Below are positions 1-6,023 of a stretch of DNA of 9,767 bases, piece by piece. The stretch covers positions 552 through 10,318 of the forward strand of contig DJRJ01000089.1 in assembly GCA_002438865.1 (NCBI GenBank), read 5' to 3'. The notes under the pieces were generated by a model. It saw nothing but the letters and a program-made list of their open reading frames with translations. It had not been told where the DNA came from and did no database searches. How positions within the stretch are numbered: position 1 is the stretch's first letter; every line of letters starts with the position of its first letter. Both the position numbers and the translations under genes were made by a program. Source of the stretch: Clostridiales bacterium UBA6363 (GTDB lineage: Bacteria > Bacillota > Clostridia > UBA1381).

Positions 1-725
1 GGGCCGTCCACGCAGGCGAACTTCATCTCGCCGCCGACAGCCAAACGGCAGCCGCCGCACATACCCGTACCGTCAATCATAACGGGGTTCATACTTACCG
101 TTGTCGGAATACCGTATTTTTCCGTAAGCTTGCACACGAATTTCATCATAACAAGCGGGCCTATCGCAATTACCTCATCAAACTTTTCGCCCGACTGTAT
201 TTCTTTTTCGAGCATATCGGTAACAAAGCCCTGGTTGCCGTTTGAGCCGTCATCGGTAGCGATAATAAGCTTATCGGCAACAGGTTTCAATTCCTCCTCG
301 AGGATAATCAGATCCTTGCTCCTAAATCCCGTTATAACCGTAACGTCCGCACCGAGCTTATGCAGTTTTTTCGCCTGCGGATACGCTATAGCAGTTCCCA
401 AGCCGCCGCCTATTACGGCAACCTTCTTTTTGCCGTCGAGCGGCGTAGGCATTCCGAGCGGACCTGCAAAATCCCTAAGGCTGTCGCCTGCTTCAAGCAA
501 GGCAAGGTCCTTTGTTGTCTTGCCGACAATCTGAACAATTATCGTAACCGTTCCCTTTTCACGGTCGTAATCGGCAATGGTAAACGGCACTCTTTCGCCG
601 TACTCGTCAATTCTCAAAATAATAAACTGCCCCGGCTCCGCTTTTTTCGCTATCAAAGGCGCTTCTACCTCCATAAGGAAAATCTGCGGATTGAGCATAT
701 TTTTCTTAACTATTTTATATGACAT
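1..725 (-). CDS. nfnA: NfnA/SudB-like FAD/NAD(P)-binding, [2Fe-2S] oxidoreductase subunit (3' end outside window)
   Basis: This is the sulfide/dihydroorotate dehydrogenase-like FAD/NAD(P)-binding subunit (NfnA, SudB; related to PyrK). In the family it carries electrons between NAD(H), FAD and a [2Fe-2S] cluster and works in the cytoplasm with a glutamate-synthase-like NfnB subunit. Visible here are 241 full codons: an N-terminal flavin-binding barrel with RVPFTI near residues 45-50, a nucleotide-binding glycine motif GGGLGTA at 106-112, and a C-terminal cluster motif with C223, C226 and C238. The family is usually about 280 residues, so roughly the last 40 lie beyond base 1. The ATG at 725-723 follows a GGGGTG ribosome binding site, and a σA promoter lies just upstream. 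The partner gene would be expected further left and cannot be seen. The family call is firm; the NfnA rather than SudB physiology is inferred. Confidence 0.88.
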   Translation of the reverse strand, partial: MSYKIVKKNMLNPQIFLMEVEAPLIAKKAEPGQFIILRIDEYGERVPFTIADYDREKGTVTIIVQIVGKTTKDLALLEAGDSLRDFAGPLGMPTPLDGKKKVAVIGGGLGTAIAYPQAKKLHKLGADVTVITGFRSKDLIILEEELKPVADKLIIATDDGSNGNQGFVTDMLEKEIQSGEKFDEVIAIGPLVMMKFVCKLTEKYGIPTTVSMNPVMIDGTGMCGGCRLAVGGEMKFACVDG

Positions 726-758
726 AAATTCACCCCACAAATACGTAAATATATTAAT

Positions 759-787
759 ATTGTAACACATTTTTTCTTAACTTTCAA
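759..787 (-). promoter_or_regulatory. σA-type promoter for the nfnA-like gene
   Basis: Read on the minus strand: -35 TTGAAA (787-782), a 17-nt spacer, and -10 TACAAT (764-759). The start codon follows about 34 bases downstream of the -10. The match to the housekeeping consensus and the ideal spacing make this a strong prediction from sequence alone. Confidence 0.8.
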
Positions 788-834
788 TACGTTTTTCGGA
801 ATTTTTGCGCATATACATAAGCGGAGGTGTTTTT

Positions 835-1098
835 ATGTTTCGAGGAATGAGGCTCAGACAGCGTGAGGTTATAGACATATCAACGGCGGAAAAGCTGGGG
901 TTTGTAAACGATGTTGAAATAAACGAGGTGACGGGAAATATCGAGTCGATAATAGTGCCGAAAAGGTATCGCTTTTTCACACACATATTCGGCGGAGGTG
1001 AGCTGGTTATCCCCTGGGAAAACATTGAGGCGGTGGGGCGCGAAATCGTGCTTGTGCGATTGCCGGGAGGTATATCCGACAACGGATTGATAAAATAG
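835..1098 (+). CDS. YlmC/YmxH-family PRC-barrel protein (sporulation-associated family)
   Basis: A small 87-residue protein of the YlmC/YmxH family, a PRC-barrel fold of unknown biochemical role found in endospore-forming Bacillota. The family pattern is visible: the N-terminal MRLRQREVIDIS segment, then a 'KLGFVNDVEI' strand, then IESIIVP, and the closing 'LVIPWENIEAVGREIVLV' strands. No transmembrane or signal segment is present. The ATG at 835 was chosen because a strong GGAGGT at 823-828 sits 6 nt upstream; a longer reading from 805 lacks a site, and the internal ATG at 847 is badly spaced. It is divergent from the nfnA-like gene, and I see no convincing σA promoter in front of it, which would fit a sporulation sigma factor but does not prove one. 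The downstream nrdR has its own promoter. The family assignment is good; function is unknown. Confidence 0.85.
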   Translation: MFRGMRLRQREVIDISTAEKLGFVNDVEINEVTGNIESIIVPKRYRFFTHIFGGGELVIPWENIEAVGREIVLVRLPGGISDNGLIK

Positions 1099-1127
1099 CC
1101 GACAGGCGAAAAAATAATAAATTTTTC

Positions 1128-1156
1128 TTGAAATACAAAAAAAATTATAGTATAAT
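1128..1156 (+). promoter_or_regulatory. σA promoter of nrdR
   Basis: TTGAAA at 1128-1133, a 17-nt spacer, and a perfect TATAAT at 1151-1156. Predicted transcription start is about 1163, giving a leader of about 28 nt with GGAAAGG (1174-1180) as ribosome binding site. This would drive nrdR and probably the genes after it. Confidence 0.85.
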
Positions 1157-1190
1157 ATAATCAAATGATGTACGGAAAGGATAAATTACT

Positions 1191-1646
1191 ATGAAATGCC
1201 CCTATTGCGGATTTATAGAAAGCAAGGTGATTGACTCGCGCCCGACAGACGAAAGCAGCGCCATACGCCGCCGCAGAGAATGTCTTAAATGCGGAAAGCG
1301 TTTTACCACATACGAAAAGCTTGAATCGCTGTCGCTCGTGGTTGTGAAAAAGGATCAGTCAAGACAGCCGTATGACAGAGACAAGGTGCTTAAAGGCATA
1401 ATTACCGCCTGTGAAAAGCGCCCGATTTCGCTTGCGCAAATGGAAAAAGTCGCTGATGATATAGAGAGCGAGCTCTACCAGTCAATGGAACGCGAAATAG
1501 ACTCTACAACTATCGGCGAAAAGGTTATGGATCGCTTAAAACAGCTTGATGAAGTTGCATATGTGCGTTTTGCTTCGGTATACAAGCGGTTTGAGGATAT
1601 TCACACCTTTATGGCTGAATTAAAGGGGCTTATAGACGATAAATAA
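1191..1646 (+). CDS. nrdR: Transcriptional repressor NrdR
   Basis: NrdR is the nucleotide-sensing repressor of ribonucleotide reductase genes in bacteria. It reads dATP/ATP through an ATP-cone domain and binds NrdR boxes in target promoters. The 151-residue length is typical. The N-terminal zinc ribbon has C3, C6, C31 and C34 with the family's [18 protein letters not shown] stretch; the ATP-cone fills about residues 49-139, including [20 protein letters not shown]. The ATG at 1191 follows GGAAAGG and a strong σA promoter. No ribonucleotide reductase gene and no clear NrdR box appear in this window, so its targets are elsewhere. The neighbouring YlmC/YmxH-family gene upstream and mnmE downstream are on the same strand; a hairpin separates nrdR from mnmE. 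The identification is secure. Confidence 0.98.
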   Translation: MKCPYCGFIESKVIDSRPTDESSAIRRRRECLKCGKRFTTYEKLESLSLVVVKKDQSRQPYDRDKVLKGIITACEKRPISLAQMEKVADDIESELYQSMEREIDSTTIGEKVMDRLKQLDEVAYVRFASVYKRFEDIHTFMAELKGLIDDK

Positions 1647-1655
1647 TACACTGGG

Positions 1656-1690
1656 CGATAGGCGGTTTTTCTGCCTATTGCTTTGTTTTT
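1656..1690 (+). terminator. Hairpin with T-rich tail between nrdR and mnmE (possible weak terminator or attenuator)
   Basis: Arms 1656-1665 and 1671-1680 can pair over 10 bp, including two G-U pairs, around a TTTTT loop, and are followed by CTTTGTTTTT (1681-1690). The tail runs directly into the mnmE ribosome binding site GGAGG (1691-1695). The shape is that of an intrinsic terminator, though the broken T-tract suggests partial rather than full termination. No clear promoter lies between it and mnmE, so readthrough would be needed for mnmE expression from the nrdR promoter. Confidence 0.5.
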
Positions 1691-1703
1691 GGAGGATTTT
1701 ATT

Positions 1704-3071
1704 ATGGAAAGGACTATTGCCGCAATATCCACGCCCATAGGCACGGGCGGTATTGCCGTAATACGAATAAGCGGTGCGGACGCAATAAGTATTGCGGACA
1801 AGGTGTTTTGCGGAAAGGACAAACTCTCTGATGCACCATCGCACACGGTGCATTACGGGTTTATAAAGGACGGTGACGGAAACACGGTTGACGAGGTACT
1901 TGCGACCGTTATGCGTGCGCCCAAAACCTTTACACGTGAGGATATTGTCGAGATAAGCACGCACGGCGGAATAACCGCCTCGCAGGGCGTGCTTGACGCC
2001 GTGATACACGCCGGCGCATACATTGCGGAGCCGGGCGAGTTTACAAAGCGTGCGTTTTTGAACGGGCGCATAGACCTCTCGCAGGCGGAGGCGGTAATCG
2101 ATATTATCAATTCAAAGTCCGCACTTGCAAAAGCGAATGCTCTCAATCAGCTTGAGGGAAATTTATCCGCAGAGATAAAGAAAATAAGGGGCGCTCTTGT
2201 GCATCTCGCATCACAGATGCAGGTTATAATCGATTATCCCGACGAGGACCTTGAGGACGTGACAACCGACGACATAAGAAGAATATGCGCCGAAAATCTC
2301 GCTCTTACTCAAAAGCTTTTAAAAACGGCGGACAGCGGACGGATTATGCGTGAGGGCATACGGGTGTCCATTTCGGGAAAGCCGAACGTGGGAAAATCCT
2401 CGGTGCTTAATATGCTTTCTCATTCGGAGCGTGCCATAGTTACCGATATTGCCGGCACTACACGTGACGTTATAGAGGAATACGTAAACCTTGACGGAAT
2501 ACCGCTTATACTGTCGGACACGGCAGGCATACACGATACCGACGACACGGTCGAAAAAATAGGCGTGGAGCGGTCGTTAAAATCGATAGACGAGGCAGAC
2601 CTTGTGCTTGCGGTGATTGACGGCAGCCGTGAAACAGACAGTTACGATAAGGCAGTTCTTGAAAGCACAAAGGGCAAAAAGCGGATTATTCTCGTGAACA
2701 AATCCGACATTGCGAAAGCGGATATTGAATATATAAAATCGCTGTCAGACGGCAGTGAGGTAATTGAAATAAGCGCCCTTACAGGTGACGGTGCAGACAG
2801 GCTGTCGGAGGTTATAAAGAGGATATACAGCCTCGGAGAAATAGGCGTTTCAAACGGCACGGTGATAACGAATATGCGCCACAAAAAGGCGCTTGACGCC
2901 ACCGAGGCGGCGCTTTCGCGTGCGGTTTCGGCGCTTGACGGCGGTATGCCGCCCGACATTGCGGCGATAGACATAAACGCCGCAATCGAAAGTCTCGGCG
3001 AGATAACGGGCGAAACCGTCTCCGACCTTATTGTAGACAGTATATTCCATAATTTCTGCGTAGGAAAGTAA
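1704..3071 (+). CDS. mnmE: tRNA uridine-5-carboxymethylaminomethyl(34) synthesis GTPase MnmE
   Basis: MnmE (TrmE) is the GTPase that, with MnmG, installs the 5-aminomethyl-type modification on wobble uridine 34 of tRNAs reading NNA/NNG codons. The 455-residue product is full length. The N-terminal domain starts with the family's MERTIAAISTPIGTGGIAVIR and binds the tetrahydrofolate cofactor. The inserted G domain shows G1 GKPNVGKSS (225-233), G3 DTAG (272-275) and G4 NKSD (332-335). The protein ends FCVGK, carrying the conserved C-terminal cysteine. ATG 1704 was chosen over an in-frame TTG at 1683 because GGAGG (1691-1695) lies 8 nt upstream and homologues begin at this Met. Only 10 nt separate it from the rsuA-like gene, so they are probably cotranscribed. 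Its usual partners mnmG and rsmG are not in this window. Confidence 0.98.
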   Translation: MERTIAAISTPIGTGGIAVIRISGADAISIADKVFCGKDKLSDAPSHTVHYGFIKDGDGNTVDEVLATVMRAPKTFTREDIVEISTHGGITASQGVLDAVIHAGAYIAEPGEFTKRAFLNGRIDLSQAEAVIDIINSKSALAKANALNQLEGNLSAEIKKIRGALVHLASQMQVIIDYPDEDLEDVTTDDIRRICAENLALTQKLLKTADSGRIMREGIRVSISGKPNVGKSSVLNMLSHSERAIVTDIAGTTRDVIEEYVNLDGIPLILSDTAGIHDTDDTVEKIGVERSLKSIDEADLVLAVIDGSRETDSYDKAVLESTKGKKRIILVNKSDIAKADIEYIKSLSDGSEVIEISALTGDGADRLSEVIKRIYSLGEIGVSNGTVITNMRHKKALDATEAALSRAVSALDGGMPPDIAAIDINAAIESLGEITGETVSDLIVDSIFHNFCVGK

Positions 3072-3081
3072 GGGTGATACC

Positions 3082-3786
3082 ATGCGTATAGATAAATTTC
3101 TTTCGGCTTGCGGCGCTGCAACAAGGAGCGAAGCGAAAAAGCTTATAAAAAGCCGCCGAATAACAATTGACGGCGTATGCGCAAGAAGTGCGGACGAGCA
3201 GGTTGATGCGGAAAAGTCCGTCATTGCGCTTGACGGAAAGGAGCTTATATACAGAGAATTTGTGTATATAATGCTCAACAAGCCGCAGGGATATATCAGC
3301 GCCGTATATGACAAGCATTATCCCGTTGTGACCGAGCTTATCGGGAACGAATATTCACATTTTAACGTGTCGCCCGTCGGGCGGCTCGATCTTGACACGG
3401 AGGGGCTTTTAATACTCACAAACGACGGGAAATTTAATCATAATATGACCTCTCCGAACAAAAACGTTTACAAAAGATATTTTGCAAAGCTTGACAAGCC
3501 TGCGGAAAAGGAGGATATTGACGAATTTAAAAAGGGTATGGCTTTTAAAGATTTTACAGCCAAACCCGCATTGCTTGAAATAACAGTCAACCCGTATGAG
3601 GTGTTTATTGAAATTGCGGAGGGTAAATTTCATCAGGTAAAAAGAATGTGTGAACGCATAGGCAAAAGCGTGGTTTATTTAAAGCGTGTATCGATAGGCA
3701 CACTGGTGCTTGACGATACCCTTACACCGGGGGAATACCGTGAGCTTACATCTGAAGAATTGGAGAAACTTATCGAAGGAAGATGA
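3082..3786 (+). CDS. rsuA: RsuA/RluB/RluE-family rRNA pseudouridine synthase (probably 16S U516)
   Basis: A 234-residue pseudouridine synthase of the RsuA family, which isomerises a specific uridine in rRNA; RsuA itself acts on 16S U516. An S4 RNA-binding domain occupies about residues 1-60 (MRIDKFLSACGAATRSEAKKLI). The catalytic domain has the family's VGRLDLDTEGLLILTNDG motif with the catalytic aspartate at D103, and the later GKFHQVKRMCERIGKSVVYLKR motif typical of RsuA/RluB. The length and LNKPQGYISA stretch favour RsuA over RluB. The ATG at 3082 follows AGGGTG with normal spacing, 10 nt after the mnmE stop. The 3' end overlaps the next gene by four bases (ATGA). The family and catalytic residue are certain; the exact rRNA target is inferred. 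Confidence 0.9.
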   Translation: MRIDKFLSACGAATRSEAKKLIKSRRITIDGVCARSADEQVDAEKSVIALDGKELIYREFVYIMLNKPQGYISAVYDKHYPVVTELIGNEYSHFNVSPVGRLDLDTEGLLILTNDGKFNHNMTSPNKNVYKRYFAKLDKPAEKEDIDEFKKGMAFKDFTAKPALLEITVNPYEVFIEIAEGKFHQVKRMCERIGKSVVYLKRVSIGTLVLDDTLTPGEYRELTSEELEKLIEGR

Positions 3787-4025
3787 TAGCGGTGGATACC
3801 GAATATGAAAGGAAAATAGGCGAAAATATAAAACGCTTAAGACAAAAAAATTATTTGTCGCAGGACGAACTTGCGGCAAAGCTTCAGATTGAGGGCTGCG
3901 ACATAACACGAAGTGCCGTGGCAAAAATAGAAGTCGGGCAAAGGCATCTTTATGCTGACGAAATACGGGTTCTTAAAAGAATTTTTAAGGTCAGCTATGA
4001 GGATTTGCTTGATATAGAGCCATAA
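3783..4025 (+). CDS. Small XRE-family helix-turn-helix regulator
   Basis: An 80-residue protein that is essentially one Cro/C1-type helix-turn-helix domain. The DNA-binding region runs from about residue 12 (IGENIKRLRQKNYLSQDELAAKL) through the recognition part ITRSAVAKIEVGQRH near 42-56, ending with a closing helix and YEDLLDIE. There is no sensor or oligomerisation domain, so it probably acts as a small DNA-binding protein whose ligand and targets are unknown. The start ATG overlaps the stop of the rsuA-like gene (ATGA) and GAAGGAAG lies just upstream, so translational coupling is likely. It is the last gene before the bidirectional terminator. Such single-domain XRE proteins are common in clostridia, chromosomally and in mobile elements; nothing here marks it as foreign. 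Confidence 0.88.
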   Translation: MIAVDTEYERKIGENIKRLRQKNYLSQDELAAKLQIEGCDITRSAVAKIEVGQRHLYADEIRVLKRIFKVSYEDLLDIEP

Positions 4026-4101
4026 TTAACAAACGAGTTTAACAAGGGAGAAAGTTAAACCTTGCGCAATTTCAAATAAAATACCTTTTATTAACATAAC
4101 A

Positions 4102-4137
4102 AAAAAATGTGTTTCCCTTTTGGGAAACACATTTTTT
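4102..4137. terminator. Bidirectional intrinsic terminator between convergent operons
   Basis: A perfect inverted repeat: arms 4102-4117 and 4122-4137 pair over 16 bp, with a GTGTTTCCC core, around a TTTT loop. The A-run on one side and the T-run on the other give a U-tract in both transcription directions (six T after the plus-strand stem, seven on the minus strand). It lies 76 bases after the XRE gene stop and 18 bases past the stop of the S41 protease gene, exactly where the two converging operons must end. Confidence 0.93.
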
Positions 4138-4155
4138 CACGGCGATGCCCTCATT

Positions 4156-5595
4156 TTATTCACTGTACAAATCTTCAGGGTTTCCGCCGAACATCTTATA
4201 CGCATACTGCAGCTGCAAATCAACCGTGGTTTCGAGCTTTTCAAACATATTCTCCAGCACTACCTGCGTGGGAATATCCAACACGCCCGACGCACAAAGA
4301 TTATTCTCCGCCTGGAACGCCGAAACAGCCGTTCTCAGATCCTCGTCAAACACGGGATCGTCCGTCTTGTTCGTGTAATAGCCGAGCATTGAAAGCCTTT
4401 CCTTTGCCGCTATCACCATTGTATCGTTATCGCCCAGTGCAAGCCGTGTCTTAAAATCAAAACGATTGTATTTCATCGAATCGATTTTCTTTGTGGTATT
4501 GTCTATCACCTCATCCGGCTCAAGACCCACATGGTTTATTTCTCTGCCGTTACGTGTCTTGTACTGACCCATCGTAAGCTTAAAGCGCATACCGTTTGTA
4601 AGCGGATATATCTGCTGTACAACCGCCTTGCCGTAGGTTGTTGTTCCGACAAGCTTTGCAATGCCCGAATCCTGCATTGCGCTTGCGAGTATCTCCGATG
4701 AGCTTGCCGTATTTCCGTTTACGAGAACGGCAAAATCAAATTCGGGTGCTTTTAAATCCGAACGGTATGTAACGTTATCCCTTTCGTTTCGGCACACGAG
4801 GTCGATTATCTTTCCCTTCGGCACTATCTGCTTTGCAATGTCTATCGCAGCGTCCAGAAGTCCGCCCGGATTATTTCGCAAATCCATTATAATATGTTTC
4901 ACGCCCTTTGAGCGGAAATCATTAAGCATTTCGGTAAACTCCTGCGTTGTGGTACTGCCGAACGTGGTCAGCTTTATATAGCCTATATCACCCTTGAACA
5001 CACCGCCCGTAACGGTACTCTGATGCACCGAAACACGTGTGGCATTTATCTCGATCAAGTCAGACCCACGCAGAACCGTAAGACGTACACGTGTGTCAAG
5101 ATCGCCGACTATCATATCCCTTACTTCGTTAATGGATTTTCCCTTGCACTCCACGCCGTCAACGGCATATATCTTGTCGCCCACCTGGAAACCGGCTTTC
5201 TGAGCGCTGCCGTTTTCCTCTGAAAAGCCCGTTATTTCAACGTAATCGCCGTTTTTCTGAATTACAACGCCTATGCCGTAAAAGCTTTTGTTTATGCTGT
5301 TTTCGTAATTCTGATATTCCTCATATGTGAAAAATTCACTGTAATCGTCAAGTCCCTCAAAGGTACTCTTTAAAAGCGGAATAAGCATATCGGGATTTTC
5401 CGCCAGAAACTTTGACAATCCGTCACGCACTATCTTATCCGATGTGAGAGTATCGTCTATGTACAGTTGCGAAATATACCCCGTTATCCGCTCATAAGCC
5501 TCGTATTCTTCGCTCAAAGCATCGGCATACACTCCCGAGCCGCACAAAAACACAGCTCCCGACAGCAGTGCCGCCGCTATTCTTTTAAATTTCAT
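4156..5595 (-). CDS. Secreted S41-family C-terminal processing protease with PDZ and peptidoglycan-binding domains
   Basis: A CtpA/CtpB-like serine protease of 479 residues. An N-terminal signal peptide (basic MKFKR, hydrophobic core, likely cleavage after VYA near residue 24) exports it. A PDZ domain spans about 104-186, followed by the S41 core about 196-365. The Ser-Lys dyad is visible as S298 in NTASSSEI and K323 in TYGKAVVQ, 25 residues apart as in the family. A C-terminal peptidoglycan-binding-1 type domain lies at about 385-450 (AAKERLSMLGYY, TAVSAFQAENNL). It probably trims exported or wall-associated proteins at their C-termini; the true substrate is unknown. The ATG at 5595 is preferred over the ATG at 5601 because AAGAGGT (5609-5603) is 7 nt before it, while 5601 overlaps the site. 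It is the last gene of the ddl-murI operon, 5 nt after the DUF1934 gene. Confidence 0.95.
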   Translation of the reverse strand: MKFKRIAAALLSGAVFLCGSGVYADALSEEYEAYERITGYISQLYIDDTLTSDKIVRDGLSKFLAENPDMLIPLLKSTFEGLDDYSEFFTYEEYQNYENSINKSFYGIGVVIQKNGDYVEITGFSEENGSAQKAGFQVGDKIYAVDGVECKGKSINEVRDMIVGDLDTRVRLTVLRGSDLIEINATRVSVHQSTVTGGVFKGDIGYIKLTTFGSTTTQEFTEMLNDFRSKGVKHIIMDLRNNPGGLLDAAIDIAKQIVPKGKIIDLVCRNERDNVTYRSDLKAPEFDFAVLVNGNTASSSEILASAMQDSGIAKLVGTTTYGKAVVQQIYPLTNGMRFKLTMGQYKTRNGREINHVGLEPDEVIDNTTKKIDSMKYNRFDFKTRLALGDNDTMVIAAKERLSMLGYYTNKTDDPVFDEDLRTAVSAFQAENNLCASGVLDIPTQVVLENMFEKLETTVDLQLQYAYKMFGGNPEDLYSE

Positions 5596-5600
5596 CTGCA

Positions 5601-6023
5601 TTACCTCTTGTTTATCTTTATTGTCATATCGTTATAATACTCCTCACCCTGTATGTACAGAGTGTAAACCATATGCAATATTCCACCGTTATCCGACAAG
5701 CCGTTTTCCATTAAAAGCGTTTCGTTTTCCATTTCCATATTGCCGTAAGGCAGAGCGTACATAAACCTTGTTTTTTCGCCCGTTCTGCACAGCATTTCGG
5801 AATTGACAAGCCCCCTGCGCCTGATTTTTACCTCATTTTCCCAGACAATAACGGTCGACAAGGTTTCGGCGCCGTCCTCAACGCTTTTATACATAATATA
5901 CGACTTCCCGTTTTTTCGGCAGAAACTGCCTGTGGTTTTTTCTTCTATGGTATCTGCACTGTCGTTTGTTTTTTGCCTGTTTAATATAGTTATATCATAA
6001 ATATCAGTATTTTTCAATGTCAA
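5601..6023 (-). CDS. DUF1934 (YwiB-like) protein
   Basis: A 140-residue protein of the DUF1934 family (B. subtilis YwiB type), a small beta-barrel, calycin-like fold of unknown function. Family hallmarks visible are the N-terminal 'ITILNRQ' strand, EEKTTGSFCRKNGKSYIMYK, then 'VKIRRRGLVNSEMLCRTGEK' and ALPYGNMEMEN, with an alternating strand pattern throughout. No signal peptide or membrane segment is seen, so it is probably cytoplasmic. No ATG is available before residue 44, which is inside the fold. The TTG at 6023-6021 is the likely start because AGGTG (6035-6031) is 7 nt upstream; a second TTG at 6017 is the alternative. It overlaps murI by 20 nt and its stop is 5 nt from the protease start, so it is a tightly coupled part of the wall operon. 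Family call good; role unknown. Confidence 0.87.
   Translation of the reverse strand: MTLKNTDIYDITILNRQKTNDSADTIEEKTTGSFCRKNGKSYIMYKSVEDGAETLSTVIVWENEVKIRRRGLVNSEMLCRTGEKTRFMYALPYGNMEMENETLLMENGLSDNGGILHMVYTLYIQGEEYYNDMTIKINKR

Noticed and set aside
2642..3314. Long open frames (about 150 residues) on the minus strand across mnmE and rsuA
   Set aside because: They are antisense to well-identified genes, have no ribosome binding site or family features, and are explained by the codon bias of the real genes.
4037..4060. Inverted repeat GTTTAAC / GTTAAAC (7-bp arms, 10-nt loop) after the XRE gene
   Set aside because: It is short and A/T-rich with no T-tract; the strong terminator further on accounts for the region. 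It could be an operator, but nothing supports that.
4075..4092. AT-only hairpin (AATAAAA / TTTTATT)
   Set aside because: It has no G-C pairs in the stem and would be unstable; a chance feature of an AT-rich gap.
5524..5595. Possible lipobox at C18 of the S41 protease
   Set aside because: The residue before the cysteine is Leu (VFLC), not Gly/Ala/Ser, and a normal signal peptidase I site lies at VYA near residue 24.
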